DNA of 64,000 nucleotides from an uncultured Paracoccaceae bacterium (GCA_947495295.1 CANLYJ010000002.1:372001-436000), one strand, 5' to 3'; numbered from the stretch's first letter, positions 53,530-63,562 are shown. The notes: generated by a model from the sequence alone, not told the origin. Translations and numbers: made by a program.

Positions 53530-54771
53530 CTAGGCGGTCTGCAGCCCCGGACGCTTCTCAGCGATGGGTAAATGTACAATTGCGCTGAATGCACCAACCC
53601 CGACACCAACCCACCAGACATGGGTATATGTGCCGTATAGATCATACAGCGCACCGCCCAGCCACACCCCCAGGAACGACCCCAACTGATGGGAAAAGAA
53701 CACGATCCCATAAAGCGTTCCCATATACCGCAGGCCATAAAGATGGGCGACCAGACCAGAGGTCAAAGGCACAGTGGCCAGCCACAGGCTACCCATGGCG
53801 ACCGAAAATATGATCACGGTGACAGGCGTGATCGGGGTCATGATAAAGGCGGCCGCAATGATCGTGCGACCGGTGTAAATCCCGGCGAGCAGGTATTTCT
53901 TGGAGTAACGCTTGCCCGCCCAACCGGCCAGCAACGTGCCGCCGATATTGGCCAGCCCAATCAGTGAAATAGCCACAGCGCCAAGCGCGCTGGTCGTGGT
54001 GATGCCCAGCCCCGCCAACATGCTGCCTTGGGCAATCGGGCCGCACATCTCGGTCACAAGGGCGGGGAAATGGGCGGTGATAAAGGCCAGTTGATAGCCG
54101 CAGGAAAAGAAGCCCAGAAAGATCAGCGTATAGGATGGGTCCTTGAAGGCGCGGATCAGGATCGCGCCCATGCTTTCTTCCAATTCGGCCTTGCTGGCTG
54201 TCACCGGGCTGCGCATCATTGGCAAGACCATCAAGGTTGACAGGATCAATGCGGCAAAGACGACGAAGGTCATTTGCCATGTCAGAAAGCCCAGCAGGTA
54301 TTCCGCCAATGGCGCGCCAAATACCTGCCCCGCAGACCCTGCAGCGGTTGCAATCGCCAATGCCATGGACCGGTTGTCATCAGATGCGGCACGCCCAACC
54401 ACGGCCAGAATAACGCCAAAGCCTGTGCCAGCGATGCCAAAGCCAACAAAAATCTCGTAGATCTGATGCGCCAGCGGCGTGGTTGCCCCGGCGGATAACA
54501 GCAGCCCGGCAGCATACATCAGGGCACCAATGATGATCGCCTTGCGGTCACCGATCTTTTCGGCAATCGCGCCAAAGATTGGCTGGCCAATCCCCCAGGC
54601 AAGGTTCTGAATGGCAATGGCCAGACTGAAATCCGTCCGCAGCCAGCCAAATTCGCTGGCAATCGGGATCTGGAACACACCAAAGGACGCCCGGATCGCA
54701 AATCCGGTCATAACGATAATGCATCCGGCGATCAGAACGGGATTGATCAGATTGGCGTGTTGACGGTCCAT
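53530..54771 (-). CDS. MFS transporter, oxalate/formate antiporter-like
   Basis: A 413-residue transporter with twelve hydrophobic segments. RASFGVFQIPIASEFGWLR in the first helix and GWAGKRYSKKYLLAGIYTGR in loop 8-9 match the monocarboxylate/OFA branch. The start at 54771 (MDRQHANLIN) is preferred to 54897, because the upstream 42 residues are polar and uncharacteristic. No strong ribosome site. Substrate unknown. Confidence 0.85.
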   Translation of the reverse strand: MDRQHANLINPVLIAGCIIVMTGFAIRASFGVFQIPIASEFGWLRTDFSLAIAIQNLAWGIGQPIFGAIAEKIGDRKAIIIGALMYAAGLLLSAGATTPLAHQIYEIFVGFGIAGTGFGVILAVVGRAASDDNRSMALAIATAAGSAGQVFGAPLAEYLLGFLTWQMTFVVFAALILSTLMVLPMMRSPVTASKAELEESMGAILIRAFKDPSYTLIFLGFFSCGYQLAFITAHFPALVTEMCGPIAQGSMLAGLGITTTSALGAVAISLIGLANIGGTLLAGWAGKRYSKKYLLAGIYTGRTIIAAAFIMTPITPVTVIIFSVAMGSLWLATVPLTSGLVAHLYGLRYMGTLYGIVFFSHQLGSFLGVWLGGALYDLYGTYTHVWWVGVGVGAFSAIVHLPIAEKRPGLQTA

Positions 54772-55032
54772 CAGCACACTTGGCGTCGCGATGCGGAATT
54801 TGTCAATCTGACCCGTTGTGATGCGACATTTCACAAAATGTGATGATGACTGACACCTCTTACTGATCCCCGGCATTACAAAGTCATATGTTTTCAAAAA
54901 AAGCTGATTTTATTGCCACTTTAGGAGGTAAATCAAAGGCGTAAACTCAGGTTTATTCCCTACAGTAAAAGTTAATGTGACCATTTCAATGGAATCGCGC
55001 GCAGAGTTTTTGGGTTTTAAAAAGGATGATTC

Positions 55033-56664
55033 ATGACAAATCACGACAGGCATTTCACAAAACGCATGGTGGCCGCCACTATTCTGATGCCGTTTATCCT
55101 CGCCAGCGGGGCATTGGCCGAACAGGTCACACTGCGCTCCGATGATGGCCAAATCAACGTCAGTGGTGACCTGATTTCATTTGACGGTGTACAATATGTT
55201 GTAAGGGTGCCTGATCTGGGAGACTTGCGAATTGTAGCAAGCCGGATGACGTGTTCCGGTCCGGGGTGCCCGTCGACCGAAGAGCAGCAAGTCACGAGCA
55301 CAAGTGAAGTTGATGAACCGGCAGAGGAGCCCGCCCCGGTCCGCCTTGAGGCTGACCTCGTGATGGTTGGATCGGATAATGTCGGTGAAGACCTGATGCC
55401 CTTGGTGATGGAACCATTCGCGGAACTGCTGAATGCTACCGTATCAGAACCAATCGAGTTTCCCGATGATATCGCGCAATTTGTATTCACGCCTATCGGC
55501 GGTGGCGATCCCTTTGTGGTGGAGGTCGAGTCCAACGACTCGGAAATTGGATTTGACCGTCTGATCGAAGGGACCGCAGATATTGCAATGGCATCCGGGG
55601 CGCCTTCGCAGTCCCAGGTGGCCGCGCTGGCCGCACAAGGGCGGGGTAATCTTTTTGACGTGTCGCAGGAGTACATCATCGGCGTCGATTCAGTGCTGAT
55701 GACTGTGCATAATAGCAATCCCGTTAACGCGCTATCACGTCAGGAACTGATCGCGATCTACAGTGATAATATCACCAACTGGGCAGAGGTTGATGGCCCA
55801 AATATGCAAATTCTGGCGGGCGCCCGCGATGGCGGGTCCGCGCGCCGGAATTTCGAAAACTGGGCCTTTGGCGAAGAACGTGACCTGTCCCCCGGAACGA
55901 CTGAACTGGACCGTGGTCGCGACATGCGGAATTTTGTTCAGGATAATCCGGGGGCTATTGGTTATTCGATCAGCGATAATATCGGGGATACCAAACCGAT
56001 TGATCTGGTCCTGGATTGTGGTGTCGTGACGGAGGCGACGCCGTTCAAAAGCAAAGCAGAAGAATATCTGCTGGGCAGACGCATTCGCCTTTACATCGAC
56101 AACCAGAACCCCAAACCTGAGGTGCGCCAGTTGGTGAACTATATGATTTCACCCGCCGCTGACCCACATGTGGCGGAATCCGGCTATTTCAGCCTTGGCA
56201 TCGTCGAAGATGATCGTGCATTGGCGCGGCTGACCGATGCCGCGCTGATTGGGCAACCGCCCTTGGTCGGGCGTGCCGCGCGCGGTGATATCGCGATCCA
56301 GCTTGCCGGTGCCAGCCGTCTGTCTTTGACGTTCCGCTTTGCCACCGATGATTTCACATTGGACAGCAAGGCATTGCGCGATCTGGATCGTCTGGTGAAC
56401 TATCTCGCACGGCCAGAAAATGCAGACCGCGAGGTGATCGTTGTCGGGTTTGCCGATACGGTCGGAAACTATGCCTATAACGTGCAACTGTCGCTCAACC
56501 GGGCCAATCAGGTCTTGGAACGGATCCGTCAACATCCTGAGGCAGGTGGTTTGCAGGATCTGGACTTCTCCGTCGCTGGTTTTGGTGAGGCCGCACCGGT
56601 TGGATGTAATGAAGACCTCTATGGTCGTTCACGTAACCGCCGGGTGGAAATCTGGGTGCGGTAA
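55033..56664 (+). CDS. PstS-like phosphate-binding protein fused to an OmpA domain
   Basis: A 543-residue exported protein with a signal peptide (LMPFILASGALAEQ near residue 20-30). Residues 30-85 form a small beta-rich domain with two Cys (MTCSGPGCPST). Residues about 100-400 are a PBP-like_2 domain, similar to PstS (NPVNALSRQELIAIYSDNITNW). Residues about 425-543 are an OmpA-like peptidoglycan-binding domain (VVGFADTVGNYAYNVQLSLNRANQVLERI, then GRSRNRRVEIWV). So it is a phosphate binder held to the cell wall. AAAAGGATGATTC precedes the ATG. No pst permease is near. Confidence 0.88.
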   Translation: MTNHDRHFTKRMVAATILMPFILASGALAEQVTLRSDDGQINVSGDLISFDGVQYVVRVPDLGDLRIVASRMTCSGPGCPSTEEQQVTSTSEVDEPAEEPAPVRLEADLVMVGSDNVGEDLMPLVMEPFAELLNATVSEPIEFPDDIAQFVFTPIGGGDPFVVEVESNDSEIGFDRLIEGTADIAMASGAPSQSQVAALAAQGRGNLFDVSQEYIIGVDSVLMTVHNSNPVNALSRQELIAIYSDNITNWAEVDGPNMQILAGARDGGSARRNFENWAFGEERDLSPGTTELDRGRDMRNFVQDNPGAIGYSISDNIGDTKPIDLVLDCGVVTEATPFKSKAEEYLLGRRIRLYIDNQNPKPEVRQLVNYMISPAADPHVAESGYFSLGIVEDDRALARLTDAALIGQPPLVGRAARGDIAIQLAGASRLSLTFRFATDDFTLDSKALRDLDRLVNYLARPENADREVIVVGFADTVGNYAYNVQLSLNRANQVLERIRQHPEAGGLQDLDFSVAGFGEAAPVGCNEDLYGRSRNRRVEIWVR

Positions 56665-56696
56665 CCAACTGATCCGCACGGGCCGCGGCGCGGGCG

Positions 56697-57185
56697 TCAG
56701 GTAAATGGTGGGTCGGTCCAACCATAAACGCAGTCCGTGATGGTTGCACCGCCCACCTTTTCGGGACGGGTCAACAGCAGCCTGCCGCCGGATTTTTCAT
56801 AAAATGCGCAGGCCCGGTCATTGCCCTTGATCACGCTGGCGGTAAATGGGCGCCCTTCCGGTCCATATGCAGCCGTCAGCAATTCACGCCCCAGCCCGTA
56901 GCCCGCGCGGATCAGATACATTGAAAACAGCTCTTCCGGGTAACCTTTGTCGCGGAACTGATCCTCGCGCTGCGGGCCGAAATGGGCAAAGCCCAGATCG
57001 TCAATCAGCATGACCCGCCCGATCCCTTGCGTGATAATCCACGTCCAGACCTGCACACGCTTTTCAAACCCATTGGCGGCAATCTCGGACGCGGGTAGCA
57101 AGCCGGGATAGCTTTCTTGCCAGGCCTGCACATGCAGATGCGCCAGCATTTCCACATCGTCCGGGGTTGCGGGACGGGGGGTCAT
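56697..57185 (-). CDS. GNAT-family acetyltransferase
   Basis: A 162-residue acetyltransferase. MTPRPATPDDVEMLAHLHVQAWQESYPGLLP is the N-terminal part; the acetyl-CoA segment is YLIRAGYGLGRELL, followed by NDRACAFYEKSGGRLL. Start at 57185 is chosen over 57206 because AGGAAG lies before it. Target unknown. Confidence 0.88.
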   Translation of the reverse strand: MTPRPATPDDVEMLAHLHVQAWQESYPGLLPASEIAANGFEKRVQVWTWIITQGIGRVMLIDDLGFAHFGPQREDQFRDKGYPEELFSMYLIRAGYGLGRELLTAAYGPEGRPFTASVIKGNDRACAFYEKSGGRLLLTRPEKVGGATITDCVYGWTDPPFT

Positions 57186-57234
57186 CCATTCTTCCTGACT
57201 TTTCAACCTGTGCCTGTCAGGCTATCGATCAGAT

Positions 57235-58311
57235 ATGACAGTGCAAGAGGCATACCAATCCGCCGTCGCGGCGGGCACGTTAACCAGTGATCCAGCGCAG
57301 TTAGCCGTGCTGTCCGAGCTTGAACGGGTACGTGAAGGGTTGGCGGCACCGGTCAAGAAAAACCTCTTTCGCAAGGCGACGGTGACTACGGTGCCCGGGC
57401 TTTACATGTGGGGCGGGGTGGGGCGCGGCAAATCCATGCTGATGGACCTGCTTTACGATCATGTCAGCGTGGCCAAACAGCGGCGACATTTTCACGCCTT
57501 CATGCAATGGGTCCACGCGGAGATGAATGATGCCCGCAAACGCGGGGTCGATGACGCGATTGCACCAGTGGCAGCGAAACTGGCGGATGAGGTGCGGTTT
57601 CTGGCCTTTGACGAAATGCAGATCACTGACATTACGGATGCAATGCTGGTCGGGCGGCTGTTTGAGGCGTTGTTCGATGCCGGTGTGACGGTGGTCACCA
57701 CCTCGAACCGGCCACCCGATGACCTCTATAAGGACGGGCTGAACCGGCAGCTATTCCTGCCCTTCATCGACCTTTTGAAACACCACATGGTGGTGCATGA
57801 ACTGACCAGCGACACCGATTATCGGCAGAACCGGCTGGCGGGGACACCCAGCTATTTCACACCCATTGATGATGCGGCGCGGACCGCCATCGCACAGATC
57901 TGGCACGATTTCAGCGGCGGGCAATGCGCGCCGCTGATCCTGCATGTCAAAGGACGAGAGGTCGAGTTGCCCCAGTTTCATAACGGGGTGGCGCGGGCGA
58001 AGTTTTTCGACCTTTGCGGCAAACCACTTGGGGCGGCGGACTATCTGACCTTGGCCGAAGCCGTGCGGGTTCTGATCCTTGAAGACATCCCCAGCCTGTC
58101 GCGGAACAATTTCAACGAAGCGAAACGGTTCGTCACCCTGATCGACGCGCTTTACGAGGCGAAAGTGCAACTGATCTGTTCCGCTGCAGCGGCACCGGAA
58201 ATGCTCTATCTGGAAGGTGAAGGGACGTTCGAATTCGAACGCACCGCCAGCCGGTTACGCGAGATGCAGTCAGATGGCTGGGGGCAGCAGACTGATGCGC
58301 AGGGTGGATGA
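57235..58311 (+). CDS. zapE: Cell division ATPase ZapE (AFG1-like)
   Basis: AAA+-like ATPase of the LACE1/AFG1 family, associated in E. coli with Z-ring constriction. It has 358 residues: Walker A GGVGRGKS at 60-67, Walker B RFLAFDEMQITDI, and TTSNRPPDDLYKDGL with the sensor residues. FDLCGKPLGAADYL and LSRNNFNEAKRFVTLIDALYE near the C-terminus are family marks. In related genomes mdh often follows; here the next gene is different. Confidence 0.92.
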   Translation: MTVQEAYQSAVAAGTLTSDPAQLAVLSELERVREGLAAPVKKNLFRKATVTTVPGLYMWGGVGRGKSMLMDLLYDHVSVAKQRRHFHAFMQWVHAEMNDARKRGVDDAIAPVAAKLADEVRFLAFDEMQITDITDAMLVGRLFEALFDAGVTVVTTSNRPPDDLYKDGLNRQLFLPFIDLLKHHMVVHELTSDTDYRQNRLAGTPSYFTPIDDAARTAIAQIWHDFSGGQCAPLILHVKGREVELPQFHNGVARAKFFDLCGKPLGAADYLTLAEAVRVLILEDIPSLSRNNFNEAKRFVTLIDALYEAKVQLICSAAAAPEMLYLEGEGTFEFERTASRLREMQSDGWGQQTDAQGG

Positions 58312-58596
58312 TGCATGGGCAAGGCGAATGGGAACAACGCCGCCGGGTAATCGGCGCGACCGATCCTTTACCGACGCCGCTCTTCATATGCGCTTGACTG
58401 GCGGCGACACGGCGCAGCTTTTCTGCTATGATGCGGTATCGTCAGTTGCCTGAAGTATCGTGCATGATCTGACACGAACTCTTGTCAGACCCAATGCCCG
58501 CCGCCCTGAACAGGCAGGCATTGCGCTGTAGATGAATTGGACGACGCTCTGGCCCCGGTTGCATGTTCTTTGCCTTGCACGAGAGGAGAAAGCCTT
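58312..58596. other. Gene-free gap between zapE and DUF2189
   Basis: No credible ORF, terminator or repeat is seen in these 285 bases. The longest start-to-stop frames are under 80 codons and read as out-of-phase translations. A TATGAT near 58427 lacks a matching -35. GAGGAGA at 58581 is the ribosome site of the next gene. Confidence 0.6.
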
Positions 58597-59451
58597 ATGG
58601 TCGATACCATCGGAAATCCCGCATCATGGTTTGTACAGGCCATCAGGCGCCGCTCCCTTTATCTCAGGCAAGGGGCGGCGGAACTGGGTGGTGACACAGA
58701 TGCACCAATCGAGACGCGCGATTTGCAGATTGCCGACCTGCAAATCGCCCTGCGCAAAGGGTTCGAGGATTTTGTGGCGCTGCGGACGGATGTGATGTTC
58801 ATCGTTCTGATTTACCCCATCGTAGGTGTGGTGCTGACCCTGTTTGCCGTCAACCGAGAGATGCTGCCGTTGCTTTTCCCGCTCATCGCGGGCTTTGCGC
58901 TGGTCGGACCGGTGGCCGCGATCGGACTTTATGAAATGAGCCGGCAGCGCGAAATCAGCGGGCGGGCGGGCTGGCGCGATGCGTTCAATATCATCCAGTC
59001 GCCATCTTTCGTTCCGATTCTTGTACTTGGATTCTATCTGGCGGCGTTGTTTCTGACCTGGATGATCACGGCATTCACGCTTTACAGCGTAACGCTTGGT
59101 CCCGAACCACCACAATCCGCCCTTGGTTTCCTGAACGATGTGCTGACGACCGGTCCGGGCTGGATAATGCTGGTGGCAGGCGTGGCGATTGGTTTTGTCT
59201 TTGCCGTGGCTGTTCTGGCGATCAGTCTTGTGTCTTTCCCTTTGCTGATTGACCGGCATGTGGGCATCCCCAAGGCGGTTGTTACGTCGATCAAGATCGC
59301 CCGGCAAAACCCCGTAACGGTGGCCGCCTGGGGGTTGATCGTGGTGGCCTTTCTGGGGTTGGGAGTTCTGACGCTGTTTGTCGGGATGATTTTTGCCCTG
59401 CCTGTCCTGGGGCATGCAACATGGCATCTGTATCGGCAGGCTATCGTTTGA
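58597..59451 (+). CDS. DUF2189 membrane protein
   Basis: A 284-residue membrane protein with about six hydrophobic segments from residue 65 onward, in the DUF2189 family of inner-membrane proteins. The N-terminus ETRDLQIADLQIALRKGFEDF is cytoplasmic; GPVAAIGLYEMSRQREISGR is its most conserved part. ATTALGMPTC-like motifs are absent, and no known catalytic site is visible. Start at 58597 follows GAGGAGA. Function unknown. Confidence 0.82.
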   Translation: MVDTIGNPASWFVQAIRRRSLYLRQGAAELGGDTDAPIETRDLQIADLQIALRKGFEDFVALRTDVMFIVLIYPIVGVVLTLFAVNREMLPLLFPLIAGFALVGPVAAIGLYEMSRQREISGRAGWRDAFNIIQSPSFVPILVLGFYLAALFLTWMITAFTLYSVTLGPEPPQSALGFLNDVLTTGPGWIMLVAGVAIGFVFAVAVLAISLVSFPLLIDRHVGIPKAVVTSIKIARQNPVTVAAWGLIVVAFLGLGVLTLFVGMIFALPVLGHATWHLYRQAIV

Positions 59452-59476
59452 ACAAAGGGTTCCAAAAACAAGAAGA

Positions 59477-59601
59477 CAGGCGTAACGCCTGCCCACTCGC
59501 CCTGCCAAGACTGCTCTGTTACGCCTTATTTTCCGGACGCTTCGTTAAGCGCGAATCTAGACGAGTAAGTGATTCGCGGTCAATCCCCTGATTCGCGAAT
59601 C
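59477..59601. repeat. Short palindromes in the DUF2189-CBL intergenic region
   Basis: CAGGCGT-A-ACGCCTG (59477-59491), GCGAATC...GATTCGC (59551-59577) and GATTCGCGAATC (59590-59601). Together with the hairpins at 59639-59684 they make this 234-bp convergent gap unusually rich in inverted repeats. The first may act as a weak terminator of the DUF2189 gene, although no T-tract follows. Confidence 0.55.
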
Positions 59602-59638
59602 GGCGAAATTAAGAGCAAGCGAAGCGATCAGTCGCAAC

Positions 59639-59684
59639 CAAATCCTCTCAGAGGATTTGACATCAGACTTTCTGTGAAAGTCTG
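59639..59684. repeat. Tandem short hairpins after the Cys/Met PLP enzyme gene
   Basis: CAAATCCTC-TCA-GAGGATTTG (59639-59659) and CAGACTTTC-TGT-GAAAGTCTG (59664-59684) are perfect 9-bp hairpins, 4 bases apart. They begin one base beyond the minus-strand stop at 59686. The first shares its arm with a hairpin at 31404-31426. No T-tract. Confidence 0.8.
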
Positions 59685-59685
59685 T

Positions 59686-60843
59686 CTACCGTTCCGCCCG
59701 GTTCAAAGCCTGTTCCAGATCATAGATGAGGTCGTCGGCATCCTCGATGCCGATAGACAGGCGCAGCAGGCGAGGATGGACAGGGAAGCCATCGCCAGAC
59801 ACTGTTTTACGATGTTCGATCAGGCTTTCGACACCCCCCAGTGATGTTGCGGGATAAAACACCTCGCAGAACCGGCAGACATCAATTGCCGTTTGTTCGG
59901 AACCTTTGACGATAATCGACATCATCGCACCAAACTGGCCACCCGTTTGACGCCGCGCGACGTCATGGCCGGGATCGGCGGGCAAACCGGGGTAATGGAT
60001 CACCTCAACCATTGGATGCCCGTCAAAATGACGGGCGACGGCCATCGCGTTCTGGCAGGCTTTTTCGACCCGCAGGAACAGGGTGCGCATGCCCCGGATC
60101 AGCAGCCATGCATCAAAGCTTTGCAGGACCGTGCCTTGCAGCTTACGGATCAGCGCAATCTCTTCCCAGAACGGGCCAGTCTCGCGGACCGACAGCACAC
60201 CGGCAGTCACATCCGAATGCCCGCCCAGATATTTGGTGGCGGAATGAAATGAAAAATCGGCCCCGAAATCCAGCGCCCGGGTCATGCATGGGGGCGTGCC
60301 CGTACAATCGGTGATCAGCTTGGCCCCCGCCGCATGGGCCAGTTCGGCAGCGGCTGCGATATCGGTGACCTCCCAATTGGGGTTATTGGGAGTTTCGACC
60401 CAGACCAGCGTGGTTTCACCGGGTCGGATCGCGGCGGCCAGCTCATCCAGATTGCCCGCTGTGTAATCGGACAGGGTCAACCGGCCCTTGGCGGCGTAGC
60501 CCTGCAACTGTGCCAGCACGCCGTGATACATCACCTTGGGCGCCACGACATGGGCGCCCGTTGGCAGATGTTCGATCACAGCCGTACAGGCGGACATGCC
60601 GGAGGAGAACAAAAGCGACTCTGTCGCGCCCTCCAGCTCTGCAATCACCGCCTCTGCCTGTGCGGTGGTCTGGCTGCCATCACGGCGATACCAATAGGGT
60701 TTGCGGACTTCATATTCTTCATCGCGGGCATAGGTCGCGGCTGGCTGGATCGCCGGAGTGACTGCCCCGGTGCCGTCCTCGACGAAATGCAAGGCCTGCG
60801 CGATGCGCGTGGACAGGGACGGTTTACGGTTGCTGTCAGTCAT
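59686..60843 (-). CDS. Cys/Met metabolism PLP-dependent enzyme (cystathionine beta-lyase/gamma-synthase-like)
   Basis: A 385-residue transsulfuration-family enzyme. FSSGMSACTAVIEHL binds the PLP phosphate, ITDCTGTPPCMTR has the conserved Asp, and the PLP lysine is K204 in SATKYLGGHSDVTAG. ATSLGGVESLIEH near the C-terminus is family-typical. Whether it makes or breaks cystathionine is not clear: ITDCT in place of the usual VDNTF is unusual. Tandem hairpins follow its stop. Confidence 0.88.
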   Translation of the reverse strand: MTDSNRKPSLSTRIAQALHFVEDGTGAVTPAIQPAATYARDEEYEVRKPYWYRRDGSQTTAQAEAVIAELEGATESLLFSSGMSACTAVIEHLPTGAHVVAPKVMYHGVLAQLQGYAAKGRLTLSDYTAGNLDELAAAIRPGETTLVWVETPNNPNWEVTDIAAAAELAHAAGAKLITDCTGTPPCMTRALDFGADFSFHSATKYLGGHSDVTAGVLSVRETGPFWEEIALIRKLQGTVLQSFDAWLLIRGMRTLFLRVEKACQNAMAVARHFDGHPMVEVIHYPGLPADPGHDVARRQTGGQFGAMMSIIVKGSEQTAIDVCRFCEVFYPATSLGGVESLIEHRKTVSGDGFPVHPRLLRLSIGIEDADDLIYDLEQALNRAER

Positions 60844-60855
60844 TGGGGTTCGTCC

Positions 60856-61362
60856 TTAACTTACCGGCGCATAGATCCGGCATTGCGGGTCAACAGGGAT
60901 CGTGCTGACCAAAAACGGGGTTTCGGGGGGCATCCCGCTTTCTTCGACCCAGACACCGTTCAGGCAGAAATCCTGCGCGTAGTTGCCCAGATTGAAGCCA
61001 AAGCCAGGATTGCCGCAATCGGTGGCCGTGCCGTCAGCGTTCCAGGCCTGGCTGACGCCCAGACCGGCATCACCCGGTGTCAGAAAAGCACTGCGCGCCG
61101 GGTCGAAATGCAGGATCCAGCTGGCATCATCGGCCCGGGTCGCCATATCCCACTTACCCAGCAGGATACCGCCCTGATAGCCCGCGATTTTGAACAGGGT
61201 CACATCATCCTCGGTGATCACGGGCTTGTTCAGGGCGACCGGATTGATATCCATCTGTCCGGTCATGGTATAGCCGTTTTCACCCTTCCAGCAGAAATAG
61301 AAATCCGCCGCATTGGCCTGCCCTGCCAACAGGGTCAGGGTCATCGCCAGACCGCGCATCAT
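60856..61362 (-). CDS. Secreted protein of unknown function
   Basis: A 168-residue exported protein (signal peptide [18 protein letters not shown]) with four Cys in the mature part (FCWKGE, DCGNPG, DFCLNG, QCRIYAP) that may form two disulfides. No recognised domain. Its start overlaps the folC stop by four bases, so it is translated with folC-accD. Function unknown. Confidence 0.72.
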   Translation of the reverse strand: MMRGLAMTLTLLAGQANAADFYFCWKGENGYTMTGQMDINPVALNKPVITEDDVTLFKIAGYQGGILLGKWDMATRADDASWILHFDPARSAFLTPGDAGLGVSQAWNADGTATDCGNPGFGFNLGNYAQDFCLNGVWVEESGMPPETPFLVSTIPVDPQCRIYAPVS

Positions 61363-62633
61363 GCCCCGTTTTCCCGCATCACATGCCCGGCAAGATAAAG
61401 CGATCCGCAGATCAGGATACGCGCGTTGGGGGTGTCTTGGGTGATCTTTGCAATCGCGTGGCGCAGATCGGGGGCCACATATGACGGCAATCCGGCGGCG
61501 GCAGCCGCGGCGGCGGTATCTTCGGCGGGTAATGTTGCCTGTTCACCGGGGATCGACAGCGCATGCAGGCTTTCGGCCACATCCGCCAAGGGGGCCATAT
61601 AGCCGCTGATATCCTTGGTGTTCAGCATCCCGCAGATCAGATGGGTCGGGCGCGGCGGCTGGGCACGCAACGTCGCGGCAAGCGCGTGACCTGCAGCCGG
61701 GTTATGGCCACCATCCATCCAAAGCTCTGCCGGGGCGGCCAGATCGACCAATGCACCCTGACGCAAATGCTGCATCCGGGCGGGCCATGACACATCTGTC
61801 ATCGCGGCCTCGCAGGCGGCGTCATCACGGCCCAGCAGGCGCAGGGCAGCAATGGCCCCCCCAGCATTCATCACCTGATGCGCGCCGGGCAGGGCGGGCA
61901 TGGGTAGATCAAGAAGCCCGGTTTCATCCTGATAAATCAACCGGCCCCTTTCGGTGCTGACATGCCAATGTTGGCCATAGACGGCCAGGGGGGCTTGCAA
62001 ACGGGTGGCAACCGCCTCAATCACGTCCAGACTTTCCTCATGCTGCGGGCCGACAACGCAAGGGACGCCTTGCTTGATGATCCCGGCCTTTTCGCCCGCA
62101 ATCTGGGTCAGGGTGTCACCCAGAAACTGCTGGTGGTCCAGATCAACCGGGGTGATGATCGTCACGGCCGGGTCGCTGATCACATTGGTGGCGTCCAGCC
62201 GCCCGCCCAGACCCACCTCCAACAGGCAGTAATCGGCAGGGGTTTCGGCAAAGGCCAGCAATGCAGCAACGGTTGTAATCTCAAAATATGTGATCGGTTC
62301 ACCGCCATTGGCGGCATAGCAGCGGTCAAGAACCTCTGTCAGCGCGTCCTCTGATATCAGATCACCCGCCAGCCGGATCCGTTCATGAAAACGGGCCAGA
62401 TGGGGGGATGTGTAGGCATGCACCTTTGCGCCCGACTGTTCCAACCCGGCGCGGATCATGGCTTGGGTCGACCCTTTGCCATTGGTGCCTGCGACATGAA
62501 TGACCGGGGGCAGGCGATCTTGCGGATTATCGAGCGCGGCCAGCAAACGCCACACCCGGTCCAGCACCAGATCCATGACCTTGGGGTGTAAGGTCATCAT
62601 CCGGTCCAGGATCACATCAGACTGGGCTGTCAC
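61359..62633 (-). CDS. folC: Folylpolyglutamate synthase / dihydrofolate synthase
   Basis: Adds glutamate to dihydropteroate and folates. It has 424 residues: P-loop AGTNGKGST (48-56), [11 protein letters not shown] and the C-terminal [14 protein letters not shown]. It overlaps accD by four bases and the secreted-protein gene by four. folC after accD is a common bacterial pair. Confidence 0.95.
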   Translation of the reverse strand: MTAQSDVILDRMMTLHPKVMDLVLDRVWRLLAALDNPQDRLPPVIHVAGTNGKGSTQAMIRAGLEQSGAKVHAYTSPHLARFHERIRLAGDLISEDALTEVLDRCYAANGGEPITYFEITTVAALLAFAETPADYCLLEVGLGGRLDATNVISDPAVTIITPVDLDHQQFLGDTLTQIAGEKAGIIKQGVPCVVGPQHEESLDVIEAVATRLQAPLAVYGQHWHVSTERGRLIYQDETGLLDLPMPALPGAHQVMNAGGAIAALRLLGRDDAACEAAMTDVSWPARMQHLRQGALVDLAAPAELWMDGGHNPAAGHALAATLRAQPPRPTHLICGMLNTKDISGYMAPLADVAESLHALSIPGEQATLPAEDTAAAAAAAGLPSYVAPDLRHAIAKITQDTPNARILICGSLYLAGHVMRENGA

Positions 62634-63562
62634 TTGGCATCTTCCGCCGCGTCCAGCTCGTCAGCGGCTTCTGATGTGATTTCCGGGGCGGGCAGGTCGC
62701 CTTTGACGGGCGCGCTTTGTTTCATCAGCAGGCGGACGATGGTCACCAATTCGTCCTTCAGCTCTGTACGCTTGGTCACCCGGTCCAGCATCCCGTGATC
62801 CAGCAGGTATTCGGCGCGCTGGAACCCTTCGGGCAGCTTTTCACCGATGGTTTGTTCGATGACGCGGGCACCGGCAAAACCGATCAGGGCATTGGGTTCA
62901 GCGATCTGGACATCGCCCAGCATGGCATAGGACGCGGTCACACCGCCGGTGGTCGGATGGGTCAGGACAACAATGTAAGGCAGGCCCGCTTCTTTGAGCA
63001 TCTGCACTGCAATCGTCGTGCGTGGCATCTGCATCAGGCCCAGAATACCCTCTTGCATACGGGCGCCGCCAGCGGCGGAAAACAGGATCAGCGGGCGTTT
63101 GAGGGCAACTGCACGCTCAGCAGCCGCCACAATCGCATTGCCGACATACATCGACATCGAACCGCCCATAAAGGAAAAATCCTGCACGGCGACAACCACG
63201 CCGGTACGGCCCATCTCTCCCTCGGCCACCAGCATGGCGTCTTTTTCGCCGGTTTTCTTGCGGGCTTCCTTGATGCGATCCGTATAGCGTTTCTGATCGC
63301 GGAAATGCAGCGGATCGGCGACCGGATCAGGGACGGCAACCTCAACAAAGACGCCACCGTCGAAGATGGATGTCAGCCTGTCGCGGGCGCCGATGGCCAT
63401 ATGATGATCGCAATTGGTGCAGACGTTCAGATTGTCCGCCAATTCGCGGTGGAACAGCATGGTTCCGCAATCATCGCATTTCGTCCACAGATTATCTGGG
63501 ACCTCGCGGCGCGAGAAAAGCGAATTGATGGTCGGGCGAACGTAGTTGGTAATCCAGTTCAT
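62630..63562 (-). CDS. accD: Acetyl-CoA carboxylase carboxyltransferase beta subunit
   Basis: Subunit of the carboxyltransferase that makes malonyl-CoA. It has 310 residues: N-terminal zinc finger (C29, C32, C48, C51 in [13 protein letters not shown] and NVCTNCDHH), then the crotonase-like carboxyltransferase body with SMGGSM-type segment ([13 protein letters not shown]) and [12 protein letters not shown]. The acidic C-terminal tail is usual in this group. Confidence 0.96.
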   Translation of the reverse strand: MNWITNYVRPTINSLFSRREVPDNLWTKCDDCGTMLFHRELADNLNVCTNCDHHMAIGARDRLTSIFDGGVFVEVAVPDPVADPLHFRDQKRYTDRIKEARKKTGEKDAMLVAEGEMGRTGVVVAVQDFSFMGGSMSMYVGNAIVAAAERAVALKRPLILFSAAGGARMQEGILGLMQMPRTTIAVQMLKEAGLPYIVVLTHPTTGGVTASYAMLGDVQIAEPNALIGFAGARVIEQTIGEKLPEGFQRAEYLLDHGMLDRVTKRTELKDELVTIVRLLMKQSAPVKGDLPAPEITSEAADELDAAEDAK

